In this document: positions 10,538-22,213 of the stretch, piece after piece
How positions within the stretch are numbered: the first letter of the stretch is position 1
How the letters are laid out: the number at the start of each line of letters is the position of its first letter
Assembly: GCA_030068145.1 (NCBI GenBank)
Contig: JAPJBO010000347.1
Coordinates: 153,819-217,818 of the forward strand
Length of the DNA: 64,000 bases
Direction: 5' to 3'
From: Diplonema papillatum
Lineage: Eukaryota; Euglenozoa; Diplonemea; Diplonemida; Diplonemidae
Translations under genes and position numbers: made by a program
Notes under the pieces: generated by a model
The model's database searches: none
Seen by the model: only the letters and a program-made list of their open reading frames with translations
What the model was told of the DNA's origin: nothing

Positions 10538-11575
10538 ATAACATGGGAGTGCCCGTCGGACCAATGCACGAAAAATCTTATTATGCCATGGCGAGATGAA
10601 CCCGAGGTTGGCGTGCGACGTGGCCGGCCTTCGTTTCCAGTGACGTTGCGACACGCCAAGGGAGCAACTAAACACACCACCTCCTTGGCAGTGGTTGTCC
10701 GACCTCATGGCTGACCCAGCTTCGCTCGTCGGCATTATGTGCGGCTGAAAAACATGGGAGTGCCCGTCGGACCAACGCACGGATCTTATTATGCCAAGGC
10801 GAGATGAACCCGAGGTTGGCGTGCGACGTGGCTGGCCGTCGTTTCCAGTGACGTTGTGACACGCCAAGGGAGCAACTAAACACACCGCCTTCTTGGCAGT
10901 GGTTGTCCGACCTCATGGCTGGCCCGGCTTCGCTCGTTGGCATCATGTGCGGCTGAACAACGTGAGAGTGCCGGCCGGACCAACGCATGGATCTTATGAT
11001 GGCATGGTGAGATGAAAGCGGGGTTCGTGGGCGGCGCGACCACCGCAAGTACTCCGTCACGGCCTTTGTTCGTGGCACGCCAAGGGATCAACTAAACACA
11101 CCACCTCCTTGGCAGCCCACCTCATGGCAGACCCATCTTCGCTCGTCGGCATCATGTGCGGCTGAACAACGAGCGAGTGCCGGTTCCTGCAACGGACCTT
11201 ATTACGCCATGGTGAGGTGAAAACGGGTTTCGCGAGCGACGTGGCCACCACGGCCTTTGTTTCCAGTGACGTTGCGACACGCGAAGGGATCAACTAAACA
11301 CACCACCTCTCGGCACTGGTTGCTCGGCCTCGTGGCAGACCCAACTTTCTCTCATCGACATGGACGGCTGGCGCGGGAGACCTTAACCCATGGCGGGATG
11401 CAGGCGGGTTTCGCGAGCGCCGCACGTACTCCGCCCTGGGACGGGCCAAGGGATCTGCTAAACACACAACCTCCTTGTGTAGTGGCGGGTTTGGTTGCCA
11501 GGCCTAGTGCCAGGCCCATGTCGCTCTCGTCGTAAGATGGGCGGCTGAACGCGTGTGGTGTAGCAATGCACGTCA
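10538..11575 (+). repeat. About five tandem, decaying copies of the RING gene 3' end
   Basis: The unit is about 207 bp: the last codons of the RING gene (GACCTCATGGCTGACCC ... ATGTGCGGCTGA) plus about 160 bp of 3' flank ending AACTAAACACACC. Copies begin near 10700, 10907, 11116, 11327 and 11500. The first three keep the terminal reading frame and stop codon; the fourth and fifth lose it. Similarity to the parent falls with distance. Each copy starts just after a CTAAAC ... CTTGGCAG stretch resembling an intron 3' end, so the copies could serve as alternative terminal exons, though this is unproven. Confidence 0.8.
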
Positions 11576-12956
11576 AGCCTGCCCGGGGTGGAACCAGTTT
11601 CGGAGCGAAGAATGAAAACGTCACGTTCATCGATCCTGACGACGCGACCGCGGAGTCTGCTGACCCAGTGCACTCATCCCCGTCAGTCGTCACGCGTTGC
11701 TTCGACTTCCCAGCGGCGTTGTATTGCACCCGGGGAAAATCTGACGAATCAGAGATTCCCCGATACCAGAGATTGTAGCGAAAATGTGTCAAGCCTAGAT
11801 TGATACATTGACCATTCACTATATTGCTGCACTTCATTAGTGAAGCTCATCAGGCGGGATGACGCCAAGAGCGAGCCACCACCACCACCAACGAGATGCT
11901 GTGTAGTATAGCTGCCGTAAAAAGAAGACAACTCCGACCCAAGGCCGTCAGACCCCATCGACAAGAAACACGCGTTCCGTTCCCCTGCTGTATTGCCAGA
12001 TAGCAGGCCAATCAATATCCCTTCATGCAGCCACTCGGCTACCCCCCAAGGGAGACACAGCAACATGACCTTGACCTGTTCTCTCGAATCACTCGAAGAC
12101 CCTGGAACCCTTCCCATTGGGTTATCTTCCAACAACAAGCCCTGACCCCGAACCTAGCCAGGGAACATGCGGGTTCCATCACCATCTAACTCGATGGCAA
12201 AGGCCCTGCGCGACCTGCAGAAGCTGGAAAGACGGAAGGAACCGGCCCCTCCACAGGCTGATAACTCACACCGGAGGTCCTGCGTGCGAAGTTAATGTGC
12301 AATATCTATCCCGAACCCCAACCCGCCGCAATTCATAACCCAACCATTTCTTCTCGCGTAGTAGTCGCATCAGAACTTGGGCAAATCGAGAATTCCTGTT
12401 CTCCTTACAAAGAGACGGTTGGCAGCGTATCGTGTAATACCTATCAAAGAGGGACACACGTACGCACAAAATCGAAGAGGCAGCCGTCTCCAGTATTTGT
12501 AAACACGAACATATCTGAGCAACATTGTGTTTTTGAAGTGCTTTATAGGAAATACTCAAGATGGCCGCCATTTTGCCAAACGCAAATAATTACAGTCGGG
12601 ACTAGCCAAGCAGGAGCTAACACTACAAGAGGTGGCAACGTGCACAAGAGCGCAGACGAATCTCAGTTTGTGTCCCATCGTGTAGTTTAGCATTGTTTTC
12701 CTCCTCGCTAGCCTCCGTCGACTGAGCATCGGGCGGTGCCTCCAACTTTTTGTTTCGCCAATCAACTTTCTTCTCTTTCGTTCCCGGCGTGCTAGGAGGG
12801 AACGAACCTGTAAGAGTGCCAACGTTACTCTTTCTATACTGTAGTCCTTTCATGATAACCAACTACATGTCACGGGATAAGCCGGCAGCCGCTGCTTAAC
12901 GGCAAAGTGCATGCAGATCTGTGTGGTCCGTGTACTTAAAAGTTCCCAATGCTTAC
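11576..12956. other. No gene recognised
   Basis: Overlapping 60-161 residue frames on both strands with no domain. ACCACCACCACC at 11878 is a short simple repeat. No clear link to other repeats in the window. Confidence 0.4.
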
Positions 12957-13180
12957 ATGCGCCCATGTCTGCGCCCAGCTGCGGAGGAGAACGCTGCACC
13001 AAGCGCTGGCGGCCGCGGCGGCGCCGGCGGCGTGGAGTGAAAGCCGCAGGGGGACGCAGCGGCGTGGGTAAGGGGCGGGTCGGTCGGCCTGCAGCGCAGG
13101 GCGTACTGCGCCCCGTCGAGCGAGTTGATGGTGCACGTCGACCACACGCCGAACCCAGGCTGCCTCAAGACGAAAGCAGC
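12957..13180 (+). pseudogene. Truncated 5' copy of the NFU1-like gene
   Basis: About 215 bp matching 13460-13670: the presequence region through the Nfu_N start (TCTGCGCCCAGCTGCGGAGGA, GGCCTGCAGCGCAGGGCGTA, GTGCACGTCGACCACACGCCGAACCC). Indels and substitutions break the frame, and similarity stops after the HTPN segment, where unrelated repeat DNA follows. It is a 5'-only tandem partial duplicate lying upstream of the intact gene in the same orientation. Confidence 0.85.
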
Positions 13181-13457
13181 GTGTTTGTGGTTGACCAGAG
13201 TTCCTAGCCTGAAAATGAAACAACGAAAACGCATTGGGGCTGAGTGCCCACTTCCGTGTTTGTTTCTGCGTGCCTGTGAATCCCGACGATTCCCGACCCA
13301 CGCCATTACCCGTATTACAAAGCAACGATATATATATCGATATTCTCCCGCACACCAGGCAACACTATAAGAAACAAAAAACCAGTCCAAAGAAAGAGAA
13401 GAGAAAAAAAGAGGACAAGCAAAAGCCTTCAGCTCAATAAAGCAAGCAGCGCCGGAA

Positions 13458-14192
13458 ATGCACGTCTGCGCCCAGCTGCGGAGGAGGACGCTGCACCAAG
13501 CGCTGGCGACCGCGGCGGCGCCGGCGGCGTGGAGCGGAAGCCGCGGGAGGGACGCGGCGGCGTGGGTGAGGTGCGGGCCGGCCGGCCTGCAGCGCAGGGC
13601 GTACTGCGCCCCGTCGAGCGAGTTGATGGTGCACGTCGACCACACGCCGAACCCGGACTGCCTCAAGTTCAGCCCCGAGCGCAGCGGCCCTGGCGAGATT
13701 GCGCTGATGCCGGACGGGAAGATAATGGAGCTCAGCGCCACGAACGTGGCCCGCGCTGAACAGAGCCCGTTGGTCCAACGGCTGTTCAAAATCGACGGCG
13801 TCTCGAAGGTGTGCGTTGCAGACACGTGGCTGACCGTCACTAAAACCGATGGCCTCGAGTGGGAAGAACTCTCGCCAGTCGTCATGGAAAGCATCCGCCA
13901 ATGGTACGCCTCAGGGGAGCCTGTGACCACTGACGACTACTCTGAAGACGAAGACACCGACATCGACCACGACTTCGACACGGAGGTCGTCCAGGCCATC
14001 AAAGAACTGGTAAAAACCCGCATCCGCCCGTGGGTGCAGCAGGACGGAGGAAACATTAAATACATCGGCTTCGAAGACGGCGTCGTCCTCCTCCTGATGC
14101 AGGGTGCCTGCCAGTCTTGCCCGTCCAGCGGCGCCACGCTGAAGGGCGGCATCGAAAAAATGATGATGCACTGGATCCCCGAAGTCCTCGAG
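13458..14192 (+). CDS. NFU1: NFU1-like mitochondrial Fe-S scaffold, exon 1
   Basis: The 245 residues encoded here open with an Arg/Ala-rich, acid-poor leader (about 1-50) typical of a mitochondrial presequence. The Nfu N-terminal domain follows (about 57-150, starting with the HTPNP motif at 62-66), then an acidic linker (158-175) and the NifU-type C-terminal domain (about 176-245) with the iron-ligating C218-x2-C221. NFU1 proteins carry Fe-S clusters to mitochondrial enzymes such as lipoate synthase and complexes I and II. The frame reads past GAG into non-family sequence, so I end the exon at the GTATGG donor at 14193. The exon is phase 0 and joins exon 2 at 15168 to restore a family-like tail after IPEV. 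A frame-broken copy of this 5' end lies upstream. Confidence is high for identity and good for the splice. Confidence 0.9.
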
Positions 14193-15167
14193 GTATGGGC
14201 GCCATGTTTCGCACCCATGTTTGATGCCAACATCAAACGTGGCAAGATGCTGCCAAACACCGAACGAAACACAAGTGTCGCGAAACCCAAGCACCACACT
14301 GCGAGAAAATACATATAAACGCGGACAACAGACCAGTACGGCAACCCCTGCTCAACTTGTTGAACGTGGGGGGCCCAAGACTACTCCACGAAGGAATGTA
14401 CTTGGTGTCGGTCACAAACAGTCCCGGACATGGCTAGCCATAACCCATAACGAAAGCGTGCACTAAATATACAACCCGTAACCACATAGCCCTTTCTTGC
14501 TCTAAGAGAACCCATTCATGAACGGTCACACGGAGACCCTAAAACCCCGGAATTTCAAGCGAACTTTAACTCTAAAAGCCCTGCTAACCTGGCGAGATCT
14601 TGGTGTTGGTCACAAATTGTTGGCCCGATACCCACTAGTCCGAGATACCCATCCTAGGAGGTTTGCATGCACCATCGTTGTGGGTGTGTATGCTGTACCA
14701 CCTGCTAGGAGCACCTCGTAGATATCAGGGATGGCTAACAGGAACTGGTGGTCCTCAGGATCACCATGCACCATGCTTGTGGGTGTGTACGCACAACGCA
14801 CCATCCACTTGGTATCGTGGAATGCTGGTGGTATCTCAGCACCTACGTTACCACCATTCTTGTCGAATGCTTTTGCACAAGTTCGTCTTCCTACGATCTA
14901 AGAATTTCACCTCTGACGTAGGAGTACGTACGACCCCCCCGACAGTCCTTATTGATCCCGCGCAACGAGGCCTTAGACAAAACTCAAAAGAGAGCCGTTA
15001 AAAACTTTGTTTTGATTGCCGAACCAGCCGTGTGTTGGCTCTGGCCCTGGGCATTACTCAAGAACGAGAGCGTGGGGATCCAAGATGATCAGATACCGTC
15101 AGTGTGTCCGCCTTTCATATCAAATGGGGTGTACCTGTGTTTGAAGCCTTGTCCCACACACCCACAG
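14193..15167 (+). other. Intron of the NFU1-like gene, containing R1 copies
   Basis: The 975-bp intron starts GTATGG and ends CACACCCACAG. It contains an R1 copy (about 14400-14580: CTTGGTGTCGGTCACAAA ... CGGAGACCCTAAAACCCC), a second R1 head at 14605 and two similar GCACCAT(C)GTTGTGGGTGTGTA blocks at 14668 and 14763. The 128- and 186-residue frames here cross the repeats and are not called. Confidence 0.7.
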
Positions 15168-15314
15168 GTGAGGTCGGTTGACGAAGAGTTTGCAGAGGAG
15201 TTCGAAGAAGAGATGGCTGAAATGAAGCGCCTTTACAAACTCGACAGTAACGGGACCCTCGTGAGACGGGACTCGGCGGAGTCTGACGATGATCTGATGA
15301 ACAAGAGCATATAG
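15168..15314 (+). CDS. NFU1: NFU1-like gene, exon 2
   Basis: This exon follows a CACACCCACAG acceptor in phase 0 and encodes 48 residues rich in Glu (FAEEFEEEMAEMKRL, then a Ser/Asp tail) to a TAG stop. Joined to exon 1 the protein is 293 residues, close to the usual NFU1 length with a somewhat longer acidic tail. The reading frame, length and acidic character match an NFU C-terminus; the splice itself has no transcript support. Confidence 0.75.
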   Translation: MRSVDEEFAEEFEEEMAEMKRLYKLDSNGTLVRRDSAESDDDLMNKSI

Positions 15315-15379
15315 GGGCGCCGCATAGGAAGACTGTTCCTCTCGCCCCCCTCCATCCCCCTTTCTCTGCAGCCACGACG

Positions 15380-15760
15380 CACTTGTTATCTGCTTTTTTC
15401 ACTTGTTACAGCACACGTGTACTTGTTATATAACTTGTTCAAGTGGTTACTTGTGGTACGGTGTGGTTCTCATTTGCTTGCAAAATGGACTCCCCATTAA
15501 CGCAACAAGAAGCCACCCAACGACTGCGACGCGCGTGCGAAATGTCGGACGCTAGCGTCTGTCAAGAGCATGCGTGACTCAGCCGTGTTTCAAAGGTGAG
15601 ATGAGAGGCAACGGCTCACTCTGTCAAAGGACCATACCACTAACGCAACAAGAAAATTCCTTGTTTAAAAAAAGTGATTGCGTGGTAACAAGCGAAAAGT
15701 GTTTGCTTCTAGAACAAAAAAAAGCAATCACTTGTTATTTAACAAGGGGGTTGTTTGCTG
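15380..15760. repeat. AACAAGTG-rich inverted repeats
   Basis: CTTGTTATATAACTTGTTCAAGTGG (about 15421) is followed by a fold-back: CCTTGTTTAAAAAAAGTGATTGC (15659-15681) pairs with GCAATCACTTGTTATTTAACAAGG (15724-15747). A perfect 20-bp palindrome of the same motif (CACTTGTTATATAACAAGTG) is at about 48670. Probably ends of a small palindromic element. Confidence 0.55.
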
Positions 15761-17513
15761 AATGTGCGTAACACGTGCGTCGTGAGCCCTGGCCCGGGGC
15801 CAGTCCTGGCCTGTGCCGTGACCACTCGCTCTTCCCGTTGCCAGTTTCGGGTACATCTCAGAACATCAACCTCGGGGATCACGAGACAGTGTTGTCGTGC
15901 CAGGTTCAGGTAGAGCGGCTGCCTTGCCTAATTAGTTTTGCGATAAGGTTCAGGTAAGGCAGTCCCTACCTCAGGCTGCATCCTCGTGTTGTAGCCGTTT
16001 TCCGCAGAACCGCAGGGGGACCTGGTCAACACCGCTACTACCACAGAGCGCAAAAACCCTTTTGCGACCAAGATTGGACAGTCGGGATTGCCAGGAGCGG
16101 GTCCCATGATGAGAGTAAAACGAAAAAGGAAAGCAACGCCTTCGCCCGCTCTGTGTCTGCTGTCTCTGGCTGCTTCGGCAGTTCCTAGTTTACTGCTATT
16201 ATTACTATGCTAGTACTGTTATACTGAAGGGAACATTTCTGGAACAACGGCTTCACGTGAGAGTGGCAGACGAACCAAGCCAAAACGTACAAATAGAACC
16301 CCTTTCACATATGAGCTGCCCGAACAGCTACGTCACTAGAGCGAGCGGAGTGCTGCTCCGATTCAGAATGTGATTGACTCACTCTAGTGATTAGCGTTCT
16401 TGCCTTATGAATACCAGTCTCTTTCATTTGCCAGTCTTTGATTTTCATTTCATGCGTGGTTGACCATCATACTGCCAACAGGAGAGGTAGGGATCCGCAT
16501 ACTTTGCACCATTTGTCCAGTAGACGCAATGGTCACCTGGTATTCTTGGTCAACAAGGCAAGACCCAACTCCGGAAATGTTCTCTGGCGCTGTCTCTCTA
16601 GTCTCGCTTTGTTCCCCTAGTCCTAGCTGGTTCGCATTGTGAGGTGACCGAGTGAAACCTTCAACATGGGCTATATATGCGGCCGACTGGTGGGCTTGTG
16701 AGCCTTCAGGACTACCATTTCTTCTTGAAAGTATGCTAATACTGCAGGGAATAGTTGACTAGACCTCTTGAGTTTGTGCTATCCACGATTTGGGGAGTCG
16801 GGAGAACCTGCTAAAAGCAGGACCGACCCCCCCGTTCGTGAGAAAAAGCGAATGCTATGAACACCTTTTTTCCATCTATCTTTGGCAAGAGCTGCAACTC
16901 AACTATTCTCCAATGATAGTATGTGTGCCAGACTGGCCGCCTGGGAAGTGGTTGATTCCTTGAGACAGGTTTTCTCTACACGGCGGAAGCTGCTTTGAGT
17001 CTCGCCCGTTTCCCCCCTTTTTTTTTTCTTTCATCGGCGCGCTTCTGACATTTCTTTTTACTGCACCGCCAACCTTTCTCCGCTAGCATCGCCACCCTGG
17101 TAACGAAGCGCTATCTTTTCGTATGCGTGCTTTTTTGGCGATCGCGGACGCCTATGTCGCGGCCGTCTTGCCCTCTTTTGTTGTGTCCTCGTCCTGACCA
17201 CCCGCAGAGGGAAAACCGCAAGCCGGCAGGAATCCAATAGCGCCGTCACACGGCGGTTCAGCTCCCTACCGCTGTACCAGGTCTTTCACGCAATACACAG
17301 CGCTAATCTCTTTTGTGATTTTAGGAACCGTCATGGCGCACAGCGCTGATGCAAATTAACAAGCGATTCTTCTCATTTGGGGCAGTTGGTCGGTCCATCA
17401 GAACCAATCTGCCCATAATCACGTGTTGCCACAATAATCTTCTTACGCGCGCAGTCCCTGCATAACTGAGGGACAACAGATTTTAGTATGATCAGGGATA
17501 GTATCGCCTTCAG
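15761..17513. other. No gene recognised; TTTCCGGAA fold-back at about 16225-16590
   Basis: GGGAACATTTCTGGAACAACGG (16230) and CCAACTCCGGAAATGTTCTC (16564) form an inverted pair related to the element at 3745-3955; about 330 bp lie between them. The remainder of the interval shows only short frames and no tandem repeat. Confidence 0.45.
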
Positions 17514-17737
17514 CCACTTAAAGGACGGAGGGGGGGAAGAGTTAATCTTGGGAAAAAGGCGGGCTCCATGGCAAACCTCAGGTATCCGTTGAGAGCTCGG
17601 AGCAGGACTTCTGCCCGATGAAGGACCCATTTCAAAAAAGATTTGCATCCACGTTCGACCATTCTTTCGCGAACTTGACACCCGCGAACTTTTCTCGAAT
17701 CAGCTACCCACCATAGTGGTAGTGCGTCCTTAAGTGG
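17514..17737. mobile_element. piggyBac-type MITE, second copy
   Basis: The termini CCACTTAAAGGACG and CGTCCTTAAGTGG match the copy at 8793-9048, as does the interior (GGGCGGGCTCCATGGCAAACC, GAGAGCTCGGAGCAGGACTT). The flanks are TTCAG and TTGAG, so the TTAA duplication is not preserved. About 30 bp shorter than the first copy. Confidence 0.7.
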
Positions 17738-17964
17738 TTGAGCGGTGTAAAGGTGACCGGTCGTGGCCATGCCTTTGTCGGTCAGTTGGGCTGGCCCAGA
17801 GCTGCAAGCGGAGAATCGGAGGGGTAGCGTGGCTTGTCAACCCGGACGGCACGGCCCGTGGCAGCAACCAGCGCATGACTGGTCACACACGGTGAGTGGG
17901 TGGGGGCCCACCGATTACCGTCTCTTGCGACGCGCCAACGAGTTCCTCTCGGGTTGCACCACCC

Positions 17965-18440
17965 ACCCCTTTCGTCGTAGTACCTGAACGCCATGGCACA
18001 CGTAGCAGCTATGTATGCAAAAAATTGCCTAGTCACCTCCCTTGACCACGGCAGCACCAGTGAGCAGAACCCCAACGACGTGCCCGTCCGATTGTGATGC
18101 ACGACACGTGCCACCCACCCCTTTCGTCGTAGTACCTGAACGCCATGCCATGGCACACGGAGCAGCTATGTATGCAAAAATTTCTCTTGACCACGGCAGC
18201 ACCAGTGAGAAGTACCCCAACGACGTGCCCGTCCGATTGTGATGCACGACACGTGCCACCCACCCCTTTCGCCGTAGTACCTGAACGCCATGGCACACGT
18301 AGCAGCTATGTGTGCAAGGCAGCTATGTGCAAGAACTTGCCTCGTCACCTCTCTTGACCCCGCTATCCGGCAGCACCAGTGAGAAGAACCCCAACGATGT
18401 GCTCGTCCGATTGTGATGCACGACACGTACGTGCCACCTA
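17965..18440. repeat. About 145-bp tandem repeat, 3-4 copies
   Basis: Shared blocks are CCACCCACCCCTTTCGTCGTAG, CCTGAACGCCATGGCACACG, AGCAGCTATGTATGCAAAAA, CACGGCAGCACCAGTGAG and CCCCAACGACGTGCCCGTCC. The copies differ by insertions near CCATGCCATGG and by a doubled AGCTATGTGCAAG. The 87-124 residue frames across them are repeat-driven. Confidence 0.8.
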
Positions 18441-18965
18441 CCCCTTCGTCAAGCCCCTGACTGTATTGACACAGGTAGCCCGCAGCGTTGTGAGCACGAG
18501 CTTGCCTAGTCAGTCTCAGTCTCTTGATCACTATCAGGCAAAATATCGAACCGAGACCGGTTTACCAGTGAGAAGTAAAACAAAACGAACCAAATGATGT
18601 GTCCTTGCCGGCGCAGGGGGTTGTGGCTGGCCCACACACCTGCGACAGACCTTCAAACGTACCTTTAGCATTGCTTTCGCCCACGTGGAGGAAATAGTCT
18701 AATGCGCTCGTTGTCTTGCCCGTGTGGGGTGAGGGGGAAATCTGTTTTGAATAAGCACCTGCCTTGAAGGAAGGACACCAGCTGGCCCGCCAGGTGCGAA
18801 ACTCCCCCCCCCCCCTCTTCTCTCCGAAACAGAAAGAAAGATGGCACCGAGGTCTTCGCTTCTCTGTTGCGCACTTTACCCTCCCATTTGTCACTTGGCG
18901 ATGCCAGAGGCAGATTGCGGTTAACGGTACGGCCCGATGCAAGATAATGAGATCACCCCCGTTTT
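18441..18965. other. No gene recognised
   Basis: Partial R2-like phrase AATAAGCACCTGCCTTGAAGG at 18750. Otherwise no repeat, RNA or protein assigned. Confidence 0.4.
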
Positions 18966-19310
18966 TTTGTATAAGCACCTGCTTTGTAGGAAATGCTTGT
19001 GGAGACTGCCAGTCGCGATAGATCAAAGGAGGTAACATGCAGGGTCAAAACCTTGTGTCTTTTGGAAATGGCCAAAAATAAAAATTCTGGAAAAAAATTG
19101 GGTTTTTTGAATTTTAAAATTTTGGAACAAACTCTCCAGTAATTTTAGATGAAGTTGAGCAATTTTTTTTTTTTCCAAATTTTTTTTTGGGGGCCATCGG
19201 CCCCGCGGGAGCGTTTTAAAAAGACACAAGGTTCTGACCCTGCAAGGTAAACGTGCTGCAGCCCACACGAAACCCGGGTAAATGTGGGTTTAGTGGCGAG
19301 CGTAAGCGTT
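18966..19310 (+). repeat. R2 copy split by a nested insertion
   Basis: ATAAGCACCTGCTTTGTAGGA and GATCAAAGGAGGTAA precede, and AACGTGCTGCAGCCCACACG and GTGGCGAGCGTAAGCGTTCA follow, the insertion at 19040-19242. Removing the insertion restores the R2 order seen at 1985-2150. Confidence 0.75.
19040..19242. mobile_element. hAT-like MITE nested in R2
   Basis: The element begins (TG)CAGGGTCAAAACCTTGTGTC and ends GACACAAGGTTCTGACCCTG(CA), an inverted repeat of about 23 bp with one mismatch or indel. CAGGG termini are typical of hAT elements. The interior is AT-rich and non-coding. AGGTAACA on the left and AGGTAAAC on the right resemble an 8-bp target duplication with mismatches. Its position inside R2 shows that it arrived later. 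Confidence 0.7.
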
Positions 19311-20102
19311 CAACAATAAAGATCCACTTTGTAGAACATCCACAAGACCCGCTACTACACGAAGAAGTTGCAGCTTTCCAGGGTAGTTGCCCCGTCCCCG
19401 CGTGCAGCGCTTCAAGGGTCAACCCTTCCTTCGAAAATTCCTATATCTCTTAAAAGAGACGACTGCATCATCCGGGGCCTGTGGACATGGTCAACAGGAT
19501 TGTCAATGTGTCGCCACTTCAGATCTCTGCATCCGGGTTGCGGATGTTCACGCATTCCCTTTCGGCAATCCTGCACGTCCACACAGTATCGAAAGACAGG
19601 ATACGCCGGGTTGTGCGCGTGCTACTGCGATCTGCTGTACAGCCGCGTGATCCACGCACGCCTTTACCAGTACGTGGCTGGAGTGCTGCAATTAATGCGT
19701 AGCAGGACATCGCGAAGGATGTATCGAGCGTTAAAGTTGGTGCGGCCATCCGTCGTTCGACTTGTATCAGTCTTCAGTAGTTTTTTCCAACGGAATTGTT
19801 GCGAACCTGGCTTGCCAAAACAAGCATAAGTGCACACGAAGGAAGCCATGCACACTCTCCTTAATGAACACCTGTTCTTCGCCCTACAGACGTCTCGCAG
19901 TTGCATCCGTTCACCGGGACATGAAGCAGCATTCAGGATAAGTGGCCAACGAAGTCGGCATCCGATAGTATGAGAGTGCAACAACTCACCTGCCGAAATG
20001 CACCGGTCCCGAAAAACGGATGATGCTCAAGCGATCCACTTATGGTTAGGTCACCCGGAGACTTTAAAACCCCCGGAGTTTGAAGCGAACTTTTACTCTA
20101 AA
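19311..20102. other. No gene recognised; R1 core box at 20047-20103
   Basis: Frames of 73-153 residues occupy 19368-19829 in two registers; neither shows a domain I can name. The end holds an R1 box (GGTCACCCGGAGACTTTAAA, GCGAACTTTTACTCTAAAA). Confidence 0.4.
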
Positions 20103-20845
<743 letters not shown>

Positions 20846-21060
20846 ACTTCGGCACCTTGCACTTGTCACTTTGAACCAAGAAAGGTAGAAAGAGGAGCAG
20901 TGGCATTACTAGCGATGGGGTAAACCCCGCAGAGGCCTTAGAGAGTGAGAGAAGATGGCTACTGCGAGGTCACCACCTACCCCAAAGCAAATTGATTTGC
21001 CCAAACAACCCAAGTACCCTGTACGTTTAGGTGCCTCAAGGATTCCCTCGATGAATCGGG

Positions 21061-21397
21061 ATAGGGCCCCGTCGGAATAGGATGCAAAGAACCCTTTTGA
21101 CGGAGGACACCCCGGAGAGACTCTAAAACCCCTCGATTCTCAAGAGAACTTCTGAACAAAAGGCTAGCCGTATGTGTTCAAGTGTGTAATCATGCCTACA
21201 TCTCACATACTACCTGCCTCCCAGCCTCAATGGTCAACCAGAGAACCACCGAACCTCTAAACCACCATAAACGCTGCAAAACTGTGAAAAAAAAAAAGTC
21301 AAAAGGGACGGGCGGAAAGTGGGTGCATGGGGCAGTCAAATTTCAAGGATGGGGAGTACGTCCCCGTGGCCATCAGCGATCCGGATCTCGCGAAGCT

Positions 21398-21430
<33 letters not shown>

Positions 21431-21840
21431 GGTCTCTCTGTCGCCAGTGATCACGATGAGCTCTCCGGGGGTGTCGCCCATCCGGCGGGGAGACGGCGAA
21501 AACGAGTCGGGTGCCCCTACGCCGATGTCGACGGCGACAAGACGTTTGGCGAGTCGATGTCGAACCGCCACGCGCTTAGTTCAACGCGACGAGGCCCACG
21601 CGGCCGGGCTTCCACTACCTCCTCTCCTCTTCCCGAGACGTGATCGACGGCGTCAGCACGCTGCCTTCCCGTATCGTGGAAGGCGCGTTGCTCTGCAACT
21701 CCGGCACCGGGAGGCGGCCGCGTGGGCCTCGTCGCGTTGAACAAGCGCGTGGCGTTCGACATCGAGTCGCCGAACGTCTTGTCGCCGTCGTCAAGCTTCG
21801 CAGAACACTCCGACCCCAAAATTAGACCCAGAATTAAATC
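21061..21840 (+). pseudogene. Broken 5' copy 2 of the poly-Q gene (780-bp tandem unit)
   Basis: The unit begins at the TAGGGCCCCGTCGGAATAGG block, which reappears at 21843 as the upstream flank of the intact gene. The interval therefore duplicates flank, R1 copy, start codon (21327) and the first exon portion. The frame stays open through poly-Q10 and the RVSLSPVITMSSPG segment, then enters the same inverted segment as copy 1 (arms about 21526-21605 and 21714-21790). Because copies 1 and 2 share this inversion, one was derived from the other after the rearrangement. Confidence 0.8.
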
Positions 21841-22106
21841 TGTAGGGCCCCGTCGGAATAGGATGCAAAGAACCCTTTTGACGGAGGACACCCCGGAGAG
21901 ACTCTAAAACCCCTCGATTCTCAAGAGAACTTCTGAACAAAAGGCTAGCCGTATGTGTTCAAGTGTGTAATCATGCCTACATCTCACATACTACCTGCCT
22001 CCCAGCCTCAATGGTCAACCAGAGAACCACCGAACCTCTAAACCACAATAAACGCTACAAAACTGTGAAAAAAAAAAGTCAAAAGGGACGGGCGGAAAGT
22101 GGGTGC

Positions 22107-22177
22107 ATGGGGCAGTCAAATTTCAAGGATGGGGAGTACGTCCCCGTGGCCATCAGCGATCCGGATCTCGCGAAGCT

Positions 22178-22213
<36 letters not shown>

